A stretch of DNA of 64,000 bases from Streptomyces sp. NBC_01142 (GTDB lineage: Bacteria > Actinomycetota > Actinomycetes > Streptomycetales > Streptomycetaceae). A model generated the notes under the pieces. It was not told the DNA's origin, made no database searches, and was given only the letters and a program-made list of their open reading frames with translations. The stretch's first letter is position 1. The number at the start of each line of letters is the position of its first letter. The stretch covers positions 2,728,001 to 2,792,000 of the forward strand of contig NZ_JAPEOR010000001.1 in NCBI RefSeq assembly GCF_026341125.1, in the 5' to 3' direction. Made by a program: the position numbers and the translations under genes. Shown in pieces: positions 18,769 to 28,099 of the stretch.

Positions 18769-19950
18769 GTGACCGGCGCTGGTTCCACCCACTCGCTGAG
18801 GTCCCGGCTGCGTGCGCTGCGACCTGCCGCCTTCGGGGCCGATCCCGACGGGGAGCGGATGGAGCGGATCCGCCGCTCGCCGAACTTTGCCGACGGAGTC
18901 TTCCAGAACCCCGTGGGGGCCAGGACCAGGCCGTCCGGTGCCTCCATGAAGGAGTTCGTCAAGATCTACTTCCAGAAGGAGGCGCGGGCACGCAGATCCC
19001 CGATCCGCTCTGTGCCCGTCCATGCCACCACGCTCGCCGACATCGCGAAGCCTCCGGCCTCGGGACTGCGGCTCACCTGGATGGGACACTCCAGCGTCCT
19101 CGCCGAGATCGACGGGCGGCGGGTGCTCTTCGACCCGGTCTGGGGCGATCGCTGTTCTCCCTTCGCCTTCGCAGGCCCCAAGAGGCTGCACCCCGTGCCC
19201 GTGCCGCTCGCGGCCCTCGGCACGGTCGATGTCGTCGTGATCTCCCACGACCACTACGACCACCTCGATCTGCCCACCATCCGCGCCCTGGCCTCCTCGG
19301 CCACCGTCTTTGCGGTGCCGCTCGGCGTCGGCGCCCACCTCGAGCGCTGGGGCGTGCCCGCCGACCGCCTGCGCGAGCTGGACTGGAACGAGTCGACGGA
19401 GGTGGCCGGCCTCCGGCTGACCGCCACCCCGGCGCGCCACTTCTGCGGTCGCGGGCTGCGCAATCAGCAGCACACGCTCTGGGCGTCCTGGGCGGTAGCG
19501 GGCCCCGAGCACCGGATCTACCACAGCGGTGACACCGGGTACTTCCCCGGCTTCAAGGACATCGGCGCCGAGCACGGCCCGTTCGACGCCACCATGATCC
19601 AGATCGGCGCGTACAGCGAGTACTGGCCCGACATCCACATGACGCCCGCGGAGGGCATGCGCGCCCACCTCGACCTTCAGGGCGGGAAGCCTTCCGGCGC
19701 GATGCTCCCGATCCACTGGGGGACGTTCAACCTTGCGCCGCACCCGTGGGCCGAGCCCGGCGAGGGCACGGTCGCGGCCGCCGCGGAGGCGGGCGCGCGC
19801 ATCGCGCTGCCGCGGCCTGGCGAGCCGTTCGAGCCGACCGCCGAAAGCGTGCCGTCCGAGTCGTGGTGGCGCGCGGTTGCGCCGGAACCCGCCCAGGGAT
19901 GGGCCAAGCCGACCGGGACGGGCACGCCCGAGGTGGCGCCGACCGCCTGA
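18769..19950 (+). CDS. MBL-fold metallohydrolase (UlaG / NAPE-PLD-like)
   Basis: 393 residues beginning at GTG after GGAGG. The metal-binding motif is SHDHYDHLD, with HFCGRG and HSGDTGYFPG further on supplying ligands. The N-terminal 90 residues are basic. A LTWMGHSSVLAEIDGRRVLFDP strand is typical of the phospholipase-D-like MBL group. It may hydrolyse a phosphodiester or lactone. No signal peptide is seen. A strong stem-loop follows. Confidence 0.88.
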   Translation: MTGAGSTHSLRSRLRALRPAAFGADPDGERMERIRRSPNFADGVFQNPVGARTRPSGASMKEFVKIYFQKEARARRSPIRSVPVHATTLADIAKPPASGLRLTWMGHSSVLAEIDGRRVLFDPVWGDRCSPFAFAGPKRLHPVPVPLAALGTVDVVVISHDHYDHLDLPTIRALASSATVFAVPLGVGAHLERWGVPADRLRELDWNESTEVAGLRLTATPARHFCGRGLRNQQHTLWASWAVAGPEHRIYHSGDTGYFPGFKDIGAEHGPFDATMIQIGAYSEYWPDIHMTPAEGMRAHLDLQGGKPSGAMLPIHWGTFNLAPHPWAEPGEGTVAAAAEAGARIALPRPGEPFEPTAESVPSESWWRAVAPEPAQGWAKPTGTGTPEVAPTA

Positions 19951-19993
19951 CGCTCGGGCGTACGCCCCCTGCCCCGCCCCGATTTCCGCCCCC

Positions 19994-20027
19994 GGCCCCC
20001 GTCTGTGTTCGAACGCAGGCGGGGGCC
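19994..20027 (+). terminator. Terminator after the MBL gene
   Basis: GGCCCCCGTCTG pairs with CAGGCGGGGGCC (one G-T wobble), 12 bp. The loop contains GTTCGAAC. The 14-mer GTGTTCGAACGCAG recurs at 20005 and 20031, making the stem part of a small direct repeat. Confidence 0.65.
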
Positions 20028-20275
20028 GCGGTGTTCGAACGCAGAGGGCCGCGGTCAACTCGGCGTTTTCGCGCTGCCGTGCGATGCCTCATACCAGAGC
20101 GGGACGAATGGCGGGCAAGTTTGTCAACTGCCCGTCGCACGTGCCCGTTTGGCGACTACCGTGTGTGGCCGGTGATCAACGATGGGCTCATATGGTGTGT
20201 CCGAGCCTCTCCTTGCGCCGAAGCTGACCACTTGTCGTACGCCGATTCCTGGGGCCCCACGTACCAAGGACGCTG

Positions 20276-22240
20276 ATGTCTCAACTACGCGCACCCGCCG
20301 CGCGGACCGACCGTCGCGAGGGCGGGCGCCACGGCCGGCCAGGCGCTCGCTCCCTGTCGTCAGCGGGAAGACAGCATTCCCCGCCGTCGTCGCCGGAAGC
20401 CCGCATACGCCCTCAACTCCTGCGCACCGCAGTGCTGCCGACGGTCATTGCCGCACTCAGCGGCGGTACCGGGGTGGTTCTCACCATCCGCGCTGCTGCC
20501 CCCGAGCCCTCCAGCGGCCTGTGGGCGGCGCTGACCGGCACCGCCGTGATCGCCATAGCGGCCGTGGCGGCCGCCGCGCTGGGTGCCGACCGTATGGCGA
20601 AATCCGTACTCGACCGCTGCGCCGCCATGCGCCGTTCCGCCGCACGCGGGCAGGCCGACCTGCGCACAGTGGTCGATCAGCTCAGACGGGGCGAAGGCCC
20701 GCCCGCCCGCAGTGCGCCCCTGCCCGCCTCGCTGGACGGGGACGAGTTCGACCTCCTGTCGCAGGAGCTGGGACGTTCCCACGAGGCCGCGGTAGCCGCG
20801 GTGGTCCAGGCGTCCCGGCTCTCCAGCAGCGTCGGCAATGAACAGAAGGTCGAGGTCTTCGTCAACCTGGCCCGGCGGCTCCAGTCGCTGGTCCACCGCG
20901 AGATCCAGCTCCTCGACGAGCTGGAGAACGAGGTGGAGGACCCCGAGCTGCTCAAGGGCCTCTTCCATGTCGACCACCTCGCCACCCGTATCCGCAGGCA
21001 CGCCGAGAACCTCGCCGTTCTCGGCGGAGCCATGTCCCGGCGGCAGTGGTCCAACCCGGTCACCATGACCGAGGTGCTCCGGTCGGCCATCGCCGAGGTG
21101 GAGCAGTACCCGAGGGTCAAGCTGGTGCCGCCGGTCGACGGCACTCTGCGCGGCCACGCTGTCGCCGACGTGATCCACCTGCTGGCCGAACTGGTCGAGA
21201 ACGCCACGCTGTTCTCCGCCCCGCACACCCAGGTACTGATGCGGGCAAGCCTCGTCACTGCCGGACTCGCCGTCGAGGTCGAGGACCGCGGCCTCGGCAT
21301 GCCCGCCGGTGAGCAGCACAAGATGAACGCTCTGCTCGCCGACCCCGATCAGGTGAACGTCGCCCATCTTCTGCAGGACGGCCGGATCGGTCTCTTCGTG
21401 GTCTCGGCGCTCGCCCGCAGGCACGGCATCGCGGTCCGGCTGCAGTCGAACATCTACGGCGGCGTCCAGGCCATTCTCGTACTGCCGCAAGGGCTGCTCG
21501 GTTCCGAGCCGGAGGGACTCCCGCACGCCGGGACGGCCACAGCGCCCGATTCCACGCAACGCCCCGGCGCGGTGCAGGCGCCCGTGGGGCGGGCGGCCGC
21601 AAGGCCGCCCTCGATCCCGCAGCAGGCCCAGCCCCATCAGGGCCAGCCACAGCAACATCAACAGCCCCGCCAGCCGCAGTTGCACCAGTCGTCGCAGTCC
21701 CCTCATGGGCAGCATCAGGAGGCGCAGCCGCGACACGGCCGGCCCCAGCCGCCACCCCTACCTCAGCACGCCCAGGCCCAGGCCCACGTCCAGCCCCAGC
21801 CCCAGCAGCCTCCGTCACTGCACCAACTGCAGCCACAGCACCGGCCGGTGCACGCCGTGACGGCCACCGGCCCTCTGCCGGTACGCGGAGAACACAGCGA
21901 CCGCCCCAACCCGTCCGCTGCTGTCCCGGGCGTCAACCACGCCCCGCTGCCGGAGAACCCTTCCGCCGCAACCGGGCACACCACGGCGAGTCCCCCCTCC
22001 GGCCCCGTGGTGCGCGGCACCATGGACCGGCCTCAACTGCCCAGGAGGCGCAGCCAGGAACACCTCATCCCTCAGCTCAGGGACGCCCCGCTGCCCCGCA
22101 AGGACAACGACCACGCCCTCCACGACCCCGGCCTGATGGCGGCCTTCCAGCGGGGCATAGGCCTGGCCGAGTCCCAGCCACTCGCGGAGCCCGCACCGCA
22201 GCCCGAACCGCACCGCCACGACAACACCTCCAAGGAGTAG
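20276..22240 (+). CDS. cvnA: Conservon protein CvnA, sensor-kinase-like ATPase
   Basis: 654 residues. Two hydrophobic spans near 47-66 and 78-100 anchor it. A coiled region and a degenerate H-box (FHVDHLATRIRRHAENL) lie around 222. The GHKL ATPase domain has ELVENATLFSAP (N box) and VEDRGLGMP (G box). The C-terminal 230 residues are Gln/Pro/His-rich and disordered. CvnA heads a membrane complex with CvnB-D that resembles eukaryotic small-GTPase signalling. No extracellular sensing domain is visible. Confidence 0.92.
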   Translation: MSQLRAPAARTDRREGGRHGRPGARSLSSAGRQHSPPSSPEARIRPQLLRTAVLPTVIAALSGGTGVVLTIRAAAPEPSSGLWAALTGTAVIAIAAVAAAALGADRMAKSVLDRCAAMRRSAARGQADLRTVVDQLRRGEGPPARSAPLPASLDGDEFDLLSQELGRSHEAAVAAVVQASRLSSSVGNEQKVEVFVNLARRLQSLVHREIQLLDELENEVEDPELLKGLFHVDHLATRIRRHAENLAVLGGAMSRRQWSNPVTMTEVLRSAIAEVEQYPRVKLVPPVDGTLRGHAVADVIHLLAELVENATLFSAPHTQVLMRASLVTAGLAVEVEDRGLGMPAGEQHKMNALLADPDQVNVAHLLQDGRIGLFVVSALARRHGIAVRLQSNIYGGVQAILVLPQGLLGSEPEGLPHAGTATAPDSTQRPGAVQAPVGRAAARPPSIPQQAQPHQGQPQQHQQPRQPQLHQSSQSPHGQHQEAQPRHGRPQPPPLPQHAQAQAHVQPQPQQPPSLHQLQPQHRPVHAVTATGPLPVRGEHSDRPNPSAAVPGVNHAPLPENPSAATGHTTASPPSGPVVRGTMDRPQLPRRRSQEHLIPQLRDAPLPRKDNDHALHDPGLMAAFQRGIGLAESQPLAEPAPQPEPHRHDNTSKE

Positions 22241-22247
22241 ATGCACC

Positions 22248-22682
22248 ATGGCGAGCGATGTGCCGACCGGCCATGCCTCGGACCTCGACTGGCTGCTCAG
22301 CGGCCTGGTCCAGCGTGTGCCGTACACCCTCAATGCGGTACTGCTCTCCTCCGACGGGCTGGTGAAATCCGTACACGGCCTGGACAACGACAGCGCCGAC
22401 CACATGGCGGCTCTCGCCTCCGGCCTGTACTCGCTGGGCCGCAGCGCAGGAGCGCGCTTCGGCGACGGGGGCGAGGTGCGCCAGGTGGTGGTGGAGCTCG
22501 ACTCCACCCTGCTGTTCGTCTCCACCGCCGGCTCCGGCACCTGTCTCGCCGTGCTCGCAGGGCGCGAGGCGGATGCCGCGGTCCTCGGCTATGAGATGGC
22601 GATGCTGGTCAAGAGCGTGCGTCCTTACCTGACCACCCCGGCCAGAAAGTCCGCAGGGGCGCCGAGCGTCGCGGGGCAATGA
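22248..22682 (+). CDS. cvnB: Conservon protein CvnB, roadblock/LC7 domain
   Basis: 144 residues forming one roadblock/LC7 fold (DLDWLLSGLVQRVPYTLNAV, ending LVKSVRPYL). It is the likely partner of CvnD, by analogy with MglB-type GTPase activators. It starts 8 bases after cvnA and its end overlaps cvnC by ATGA. Confidence 0.93.
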   Translation: MASDVPTGHASDLDWLLSGLVQRVPYTLNAVLLSSDGLVKSVHGLDNDSADHMAALASGLYSLGRSAGARFGDGGEVRQVVVELDSTLLFVSTAGSGTCLAVLAGREADAAVLGYEMAMLVKSVRPYLTTPARKSAGAPSVAGQ

Positions 22683-23056
22683 GCGTGCCGGCCCCCAAGG
22701 ACGGGCCGTTGCTCGACGACGCGGCCGGCCGGCTCATCCGTCCGTACACAGTGAGCGGCGGCCGCACCCGTCCGACGGCCGCCCTGGATCTGCTCTCCCT
22801 GGTGATGGCCACCGGGACCGTCCCGCAGGCGCAGCTCGGCCCGGAGCACGCCCTGGCGCTCGGGCTGTGCGACGGGCCGACCTCGGTCGCCGAGATCGCG
22901 GCCCACCTCCGGCTGCCGGCGGTCGTCACCAAGGTGCTGCTCTCCGATCTTGTGGACTGGGGCGCGTTGACCGCGCGAGCGCCCCGCTGCCATGACACAC
23001 CCACCGATCGTTCATTGCTGGAGGCGGTGCTCGATGGCCTACGACGACGGCTCTGA
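22679..23056 (+). CDS. cvnC: Conservon protein CvnC, DUF742
   Basis: 125 residues of the DUF742 family: a RLIRPYTVSGGRTRPT start and a helix-turn-helix-like SVAEIAAHLRLPAVVTKVLL. The start overlaps the cvnB stop, and the end overlaps cvnD by 23 bases. The order matches all known conservons. Its exact role is unknown, probably a complex subunit. Confidence 0.92.
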   Translation: MSVPAPKDGPLLDDAAGRLIRPYTVSGGRTRPTAALDLLSLVMATGTVPQAQLGPEHALALGLCDGPTSVAEIAAHLRLPAVVTKVLLSDLVDWGALTARAPRCHDTPTDRSLLEAVLDGLRRRL

Positions 23057-23648
23057 AGTTGGCGAGCTCTTCCCCACCGCACTGAAGATCCTGGTCGCGG
23101 GTGGATTCGGGGTGGGCAAGACAACCTTTGTGGGAGCGGTGAGCGAGATCGATCCGCTGAGCACGGAGGAATTGCTGACCCAGGTCAGCATGGCGACCGA
23201 CAACCTGGACGGCATCGAGTCCAAGACCACCACCACGGTCGCCATGGACTTCGGCCGGATCACCCTGGACGAGCACCATGTGCTCTATCTCTTCGGCACG
23301 CCGGGCCAGGAGCGGTTCTGGTTCATGTGGGACGAACTCTCCGAGGGCGCGCTCGGCGCGGTCATCCTCGCCGACACCCGTCGGCTGGAGGAATCCTTCT
23401 CCGCGGTGGACTTCTTCGAGCGGCGAGGCATCGGATTCGTCGTCGCCGTCAATGAGTTCGACGGCGCCTACCGCTACGACCCGGATGAGGTACGGGCCGC
23501 GATCGACCTCAAGCCGGAGGTGCCGGTGGTGCTGTGCGACGCGCGGATCGCCAGCTCCGGGATAGGGACCCTGGTCACTCTCGTCCAGCATCTGCTCACC
23601 ACCACCGCGGTGCCGGCTCCGGCACCGAGCTACGGAGCACCGACATGA
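23034..23648 (+). CDS. cvnD: Conservon protein CvnD, small GTPase-like
   Basis: 204 residues from the ATG at 23034, which has GGAGG 8 bases upstream inside cvnC; the frame opens earlier but that start is worse. The P-loop is AGGFGVGKTT, switch II is FGTPGQERF and the base-recognition NEFD replaces NKXD. It is the GTP-binding switch of the conservon. Confidence 0.93.
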   Translation: MAYDDGSEVGELFPTALKILVAGGFGVGKTTFVGAVSEIDPLSTEELLTQVSMATDNLDGIESKTTTTVAMDFGRITLDEHHVLYLFGTPGQERFWFMWDELSEGALGAVILADTRRLEESFSAVDFFERRGIGFVVAVNEFDGAYRYDPDEVRAAIDLKPEVPVVLCDARIASSGIGTLVTLVQHLLTTTAVPAPAPSYGAPT

Positions 23649-24226
23649 CGTACGACCCGACCGGGCATCAGCTGCTCACCCCTATCGACCGAGAGGCGCC
23701 CGTGCGGGTGCAGCGGCTGCGCCAGCTGGGTTTCGGGGACCGGCCGGACCCCGCCTTCGACGAGTTCGCGCACAAGCTCGCCGAGGTGACCGGGGCGCCG
23801 TACTCCATGGTCAACTTCATTGACGAGGAACGGCAGTTCTTCGCCGGACTCCACACCCCGGCGGGTACGCACACCGGCACGCACAGCGGCAGGGACATGG
23901 GTGCGACGGCGGGCGGTGGCGAGGTCCGCCGCTTCATGGCGCGCGACCACGGCTACTGCCCGCATGTGGTCGTACGGCGCAAGGCGCTCGTTCTGGAGGA
24001 CGTCTGCGACTATCCGAGGTTCGCGGGGAACCCGGTCGTCGACGAGATCGGCATCCGCTCCTATCTCGGGGCGCCGCTGATCGACCGTACAGGGATCGCG
24101 CTGGGCACGATCTGCGTGGTGGACACCCAACCGCGGCCCTGGGGCCGGGCCGGCCTTGAGACCATCAAGTCGCTCGCCGCGGAGCTGCTGGTACAGATCC
24201 ACCGGCGCGAGGAGGGCAGCATCTGA
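23645..24226 (+). CDS. GAF-domain protein of the conservon
   Basis: 193 residues; the ATGA start overlaps the cvnD stop. A GAF domain covers most of it: FAHKLAEVTGAPYSMVNFID, then DEIGIRSYLGAPLIDRTGIALG. About 25 residues in the middle are Gly/Thr/His-rich (HTPAGTHTGTHSGRDMGA). It could sense a small ligand or redox state for the Cvn complex. Some conservons have a P450 at this position; here it is a GAF protein instead. Confidence 0.85.
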   Translation: MTYDPTGHQLLTPIDREAPVRVQRLRQLGFGDRPDPAFDEFAHKLAEVTGAPYSMVNFIDEERQFFAGLHTPAGTHTGTHSGRDMGATAGGGEVRRFMARDHGYCPHVVVRRKALVLEDVCDYPRFAGNPVVDEIGIRSYLGAPLIDRTGIALGTICVVDTQPRPWGRAGLETIKSLAAELLVQIHRREEGSI

Positions 24227-24267
24227 GGACGGGCGGCATCCGAGGATGTCGGAACGCGATGTGGGGT

Positions 24268-24306
24268 GACGTCCCCGGGGGTGCTTCCCGCACTCCCGGG
24301 GACGTC
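24268..24306. terminator. Bidirectional terminator between conservon and acyl-CoA dehydrogenase
   Basis: GACGTCCCCGGG pairs perfectly with CCCGGGGACGTC (12 bp), followed by GTTTGTCT. It lies between the convergent GAF and dehydrogenase genes. Confidence 0.8.
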
Positions 24307-24317
24307 GTTTGTCTAGG

Positions 24318-25514
24318 TCAGACGGTCGCTTCCAGCCGAACCATGTCGGACAGCCGCTGCGACCACTGGCCCTTCGCCGTGCCGAGCGCCACCTCCGCCA
24401 GGCGCAGCAGCTGTATGTCGGACGTGCCCGCCGGGGCGAACATATGGAGCGCGTCCCGCAGATACCGTTCGATGGGACGGTCGGTGAACAGTCCGGCCGC
24501 GGCGTGGATCTCCATGGAATTGCGCGCGGAGTCGATCGCCGACTCGACATTGACCAGCTTGGCGTTCATCAGCTCCGCGTCGCACGGCAGCCCCTGGTCG
24601 AGCAAATGCACTGCGTGGTACGCGGCGAGTCTGGCGGTCATCAGCCGGGACTGCAGTTTACCCAACTTCAGCTTGATGGACGGCAGTTCATGGAGCGGTT
24701 GGCCATAGCGGTGCCGCTCCTCGCAGAACCTCGTCGTCTCCTCCAGGATCGCCCGGTGGATGCCGAGCGATACGGCGGTGAGGTTGGCGCGCCCGTAGAG
24801 CACGCTGGAGGAGTACGCCACGGACAGCCCCTCGCCCTCCTCGCCGAGCCGATTCGGAGCGGGGACACGGCAGTTGTCGAAGTGCAGCTCGCCGAAGCTG
24901 AAGCCGTGCAGGCCCATCGTGGGCTGCTGCTCGCCGACATCGAGCCCCGGCCGGTCCGACTCCACCAGGAAGGCGGTGAGCCCCCCGGACCCGGGCCCGG
25001 TCCTGGCCACCACACCGTGCAGATCACCAATATGACTGTTCCCGACAAATACCTTCCGGCCATTGAGAATGTAGTCGTCGCCGTCCCGCACCGCGGTGGC
25101 GCTCATGCCCAGCACATGGCCGCCCGAATCGGGTTCGGTGACCGCTATCGTCGGCAGGCATTCCCCGGCGGCGATAGCGGGGAGCCAGGTCTTCTTCTGC
25201 TCGTCGCTGCCGAAGTGGACAATCTTGGCAGCACCCAGCTGAGAGGCCTGCACCATGGCGCCCATCGCGCCGCTGACGCGGGAGAGCTCCTCGATGATGA
25301 TGGTCTTGGCGAGATGCCCCATCCCCATTCCGCCGTGCTCTCTGCTGATGGTGGCGCCGAGCCAGCCCTGCCTGGCTATCAGCCGGGACAGCTCGCGGTG
25401 GACCGAGCGGCCCGCCTCCATGGCGGGGATCCGTGGACGCACCTCGTTCTCGGCGAAATCACGGACATGGTCACGTAGTTGATGATGCAGTCGACCGGCG
25501 AAGTAACCGTCCAT
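24318..25514 (-). CDS. Acyl-CoA dehydrogenase-family protein
   Basis: 398 residues from the ATG at 25514, which has AGAGGAAGG 6 bases upstream; the frame extends 30 residues further but without a ribosome site. FAD and substrate motifs are ITVTEPDSG-like (IAVTEPDSGGH) and DNCRVPAPN. The C-terminal helical domain holds the base glutamate region RNSMEIHAAAGLFTD. The substrate acyl group is unknown. The gene stands alone. Confidence 0.9.
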   Translation of the reverse strand: MDGYFAGRLHHQLRDHVRDFAENEVRPRIPAMEAGRSVHRELSRLIARQGWLGATISREHGGMGMGHLAKTIIIEELSRVSGAMGAMVQASQLGAAKIVHFGSDEQKKTWLPAIAAGECLPTIAVTEPDSGGHVLGMSATAVRDGDDYILNGRKVFVGNSHIGDLHGVVARTGPGSGGLTAFLVESDRPGLDVGEQQPTMGLHGFSFGELHFDNCRVPAPNRLGEEGEGLSVAYSSSVLYGRANLTAVSLGIHRAILEETTRFCEERHRYGQPLHELPSIKLKLGKLQSRLMTARLAAYHAVHLLDQGLPCDAELMNAKLVNVESAIDSARNSMEIHAAAGLFTDRPIERYLRDALHMFAPAGTSDIQLLRLAEVALGTAKGQWSQRLSDMVRLEATV

Positions 25515-26164
25515 CGCGAGCCTTCCTCTGCGAAACGCCTGCTCGCGCGGTTGTTCGAGCAGGTGGTGCATCGGCAGTGATGCCGTCCCGAACAGGCCGA
25601 CCACATCATGGTGTTGATCGATTCAAGGTGGTACAAGATCGACACCAACGTTGTCCAAAACGGGACCGTTGACGTTTGATTGAGGCTGTGCTCTGTGTGG
25701 TACGGGCCCGTCCGGTCCTGCCGTACGGCATTCCCCCCGCGCTTCTCTCTGCCACATGCCAACGGCAATGGTTTCATGGGCATATGGCACTGAGGGGCAA
25801 GTGTCGCCTCAGATATGCGCAGCTGTGGCATTCGGAAACATCGGAAAAACCGATACAGCGCGGCCCCTGAGCCAAAGTGGGCACGCTCGTCGGGCGGACA
25901 GGCATGAAGGTGGCGCACGGACGTGCCGTCCGGCGCTCGCGGCGCGCGAGAGGTGCAAGGGGCGCGTGTCTGTGCGCGCGTGAGCGATCGCGCGCCGCCC
26001 GGGACCCCGTCAGCCGCACCCGCAGTCCTCGGCGTGCGCGCACAGCCGCCGCGACAGGGTGGGTCCGGCGCTGTGTTGCTCCTTGGTGATCGCCGCATCC
26101 AGGCTCGTCGTGGGTCACAAGCCACAGCTGTGCCACGGCAGTTGACGGATCAGTTGGGGACCGT
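25515..26164. other. Gene-free stretch of 650 bases
   Basis: Between the start of the acyl-CoA dehydrogenase and the leader of the hydrolase. Several overlapping open frames exist on both strands, but none shows a plausible ribosome site, codon bias or protein motif. It probably holds the promoter of the dehydrogenase. Confidence 0.4.
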
Positions 26165-26219
26165 GACCGACGGACCGGGCATGAGTCCGTCGGTCCTGGG
26201 GAGGCCAGCCCCAGGACCG
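26165..26219 (+). promoter_or_regulatory. Two overlapping strong stem-loops in a leader
   Basis: GACCGACGGAC pairs with GTCCGTCGGTC (11 bp, 26165-26195). CGGTCCTGGGG pairs with CCCCAGGACCG (11 bp, 26191-26219). The two stems share bases 26191-26195 and so compete. They lie 24 bases before the GTG of the hydrolase. This geometry would suit an attenuator, or a terminator plus anti-terminator. Confidence 0.5.
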
Positions 26220-26242
26220 GAAACCGACCCTGGGGAGGACCT

Positions 26243-27166
26243 GTGCCCGCGTACCGTCCAGGACTGACGCACGCCCACGACGGCGTTCAGATCGCCACCT
26301 ACACCTGGCTGCCGGAGAGTGGCCGACCGCGCGCCCTGGTGCAGATTGCGCACGGCGCCGCCGAACACGCCCTGCGCTACGACCGGTTCGCCCGCCACCT
26401 GGTCGCCCACGGCTATGGCGTCCTTGCCACCGATCACCGGGGCCATGGCGCGACCGCGCCCGCCACGGGTGGCCACGGCGTCACCGGCGAGGACAGCTGG
26501 CGTGCGATCGTGCGCGACCTGAAGGCGGCGGGCGACCGGCTCCGTGCCCTTCATCCGGGTGTGCCGCTGGTGCTGTTCGGGCACAGTCTCGGCTCGATGC
26601 TGGCACGCGACTACGCCCAGGAGTACGCCGGCGGGCTGTCCGGTCTCATCCTCTCCGGCACCTTCCGCACTCTGCCGGGAGCGGAGATCGAGAGCTCCCT
26701 CACCGCACTCGAACGGCAGGTCGCCGAGCGCGGACGCGCGGCCCGGTCCTCGTTCATTCCTGATCTCTTCGCCTCCTTCAATGACCCCTATCCGCGGCGC
26801 ACGGGCTTCGAATGGCTCTCGCGCGACGAGGCGGAGGTCGACGCGTATGTCGCGGACGGCCGCTGCGGCTTCCCCTTCGGCGCGGGCCTCGCCCTGGACT
26901 GGGTGCGCGCGGTGCGCAAGGTCAACGACCCGCGCAATCTCGCCAGGATCCCGTCCGGCCTGCCTGTCCATGTCGCGGTCGGCACCGACGATCCGTGCAA
27001 CCAGCGGATGACGCAGGTGTACGAGCTGCTGGAGGACTTCCGGTACATCGGGGTCGAGGACCTCAGTTGGAGGGGCTACCGAGGGGCACGGCACGAGATC
27101 CTGAACGAGACCAACCGCGACGAGGTGCAGGAAGATCTGACGGCCTGGCTCGACAAACACGTCTGA
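26243..27166 (+). CDS. Alpha/beta hydrolase, monoacylglycerol lipase-like
   Basis: 307 residues starting at GTG after GGGGAGGACC. The nucleophile elbow is GHSLGS. The oxyanion stretch IAHGAAEHALRYDRFARHL and TDHRGHGAT resemble lysophospholipase/MGL family enzymes. The last part contains the Asp (GTDDPCN) and His (GARHEILNE) of the triad. It is cytosolic, without a signal peptide. Competing stem-loops in its leader hint at regulation. Confidence 0.9.
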   Translation: MPAYRPGLTHAHDGVQIATYTWLPESGRPRALVQIAHGAAEHALRYDRFARHLVAHGYGVLATDHRGHGATAPATGGHGVTGEDSWRAIVRDLKAAGDRLRALHPGVPLVLFGHSLGSMLARDYAQEYAGGLSGLILSGTFRTLPGAEIESSLTALERQVAERGRAARSSFIPDLFASFNDPYPRRTGFEWLSRDEAEVDAYVADGRCGFPFGAGLALDWVRAVRKVNDPRNLARIPSGLPVHVAVGTDDPCNQRMTQVYELLEDFRYIGVEDLSWRGYRGARHEILNETNRDEVQEDLTAWLDKHV

Positions 27167-27240
27167 TCGCGGACCGGGGATTGCGGATTGCGGACTGCCG
27201 ACCGCGGGCGAGTGTCAGTGCCGCGTCGTACCGTCTTCGC

Positions 27241-27609
27241 ATGGCCACGGCAGACGACGTACGGAGGCTGGCGCTCTCCCTCCCCGGCGCGAGGGAGAAG
27301 CTCGCCTGGGGCATGCCCACCTTCCGGCTCGAGAGCGGCGGGAGGATCTTCGCCTCGCTCGATGACGACGACACGGCGATGGGCGTGAAGTGCCCCAAGG
27401 AGGACCGCGAGGAACTGATCGCCTCCGAGCCCGACAAGTTCTTCATACGTGCGGGGCACGACGACAACTTCGCCTGGCTGCGGGTGCGCCTGGCGGCGTT
27501 GGAGGGCGATGAGGAGCTGTACGCGATCCTGCTCGACTCCTGGCGCCAGGCGGCACCCCGCAAGCTGCTCGACGCCCACCCCGAGCTGGGGCAGGCGCCG
27601 ACGGGCTGA
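27241..27609 (+). CDS. MmcQ/YjbR-family protein
   Basis: 122 residues in a single CyaY-like fold: LALSLPGAREKLAWGMPTFR near the N-terminus and WRQAAPRKLLDAH at the end. The family is sometimes called DNA-binding, but the function is not known. It lies 75 bases after the hydrolase in the same direction. Confidence 0.85.
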   Translation: MATADDVRRLALSLPGAREKLAWGMPTFRLESGGRIFASLDDDDTAMGVKCPKEDREELIASEPDKFFIRAGHDDNFAWLRVRLAALEGDEELYAILLDSWRQAAPRKLLDAHPELGQAPTG

Positions 27610-27871
27610 GCGGGCTCACCGCCTGCTGCCGACGCGCAGGAATCCGCCGATCCGCTCCCGCATGCTCCCCGCGTCGAGCCCGGGCCCGTGTCCGGGCCCC
27701 GGAGGGCGCGGCCAGGACTCGGCGCTGTGTGTCCGACACCCACCGTGAAACCTCACGTTTGATTGAGGTCGAGCACTTCGGGGCGCGGAAAGGGGTTCGT
27801 GACCATCGGTCGAAGTGCGGTATTGTTCTCATGCGCGTTCGGCCGGGGGAAACCCCAGGTCAGACGGGCAT

Positions 27872-27945
<74 letters not shown>

Positions 27946-27960
27946 CTTTTCGAAGTCGCA

Positions 27961-28003
27961 GATCAGAGGTCGTATCGGAGAACTCCGGTACGGCCTCTTG
28001 ATC
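27961..28003 (+). terminator. Terminator after tRNA-Pro
   Basis: A long, nearly perfect stem: GATCAGAGG, CGTA and CGGA pair with TCCG, TACG and CCTCTTGATC around a GAAC tetraloop, followed by GTTTT. Confidence 0.85.
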
Positions 28004-28099
28004 GTTTTCGGGGCGGCGGAGGGCCAGGCGCGCACGGTCTCCCGATGCGTAGGTGCGTAGGTGCGTGGCCCCGGCCGGGAGCCGGGCGAGTGCCGCGGC

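Noticed and set aside
25876..26267. Plus-strand frames in the 650-base gap
   Set aside because: Arg/Ala-rich with no motif, overlapping each other in three frames; probably non-coding.
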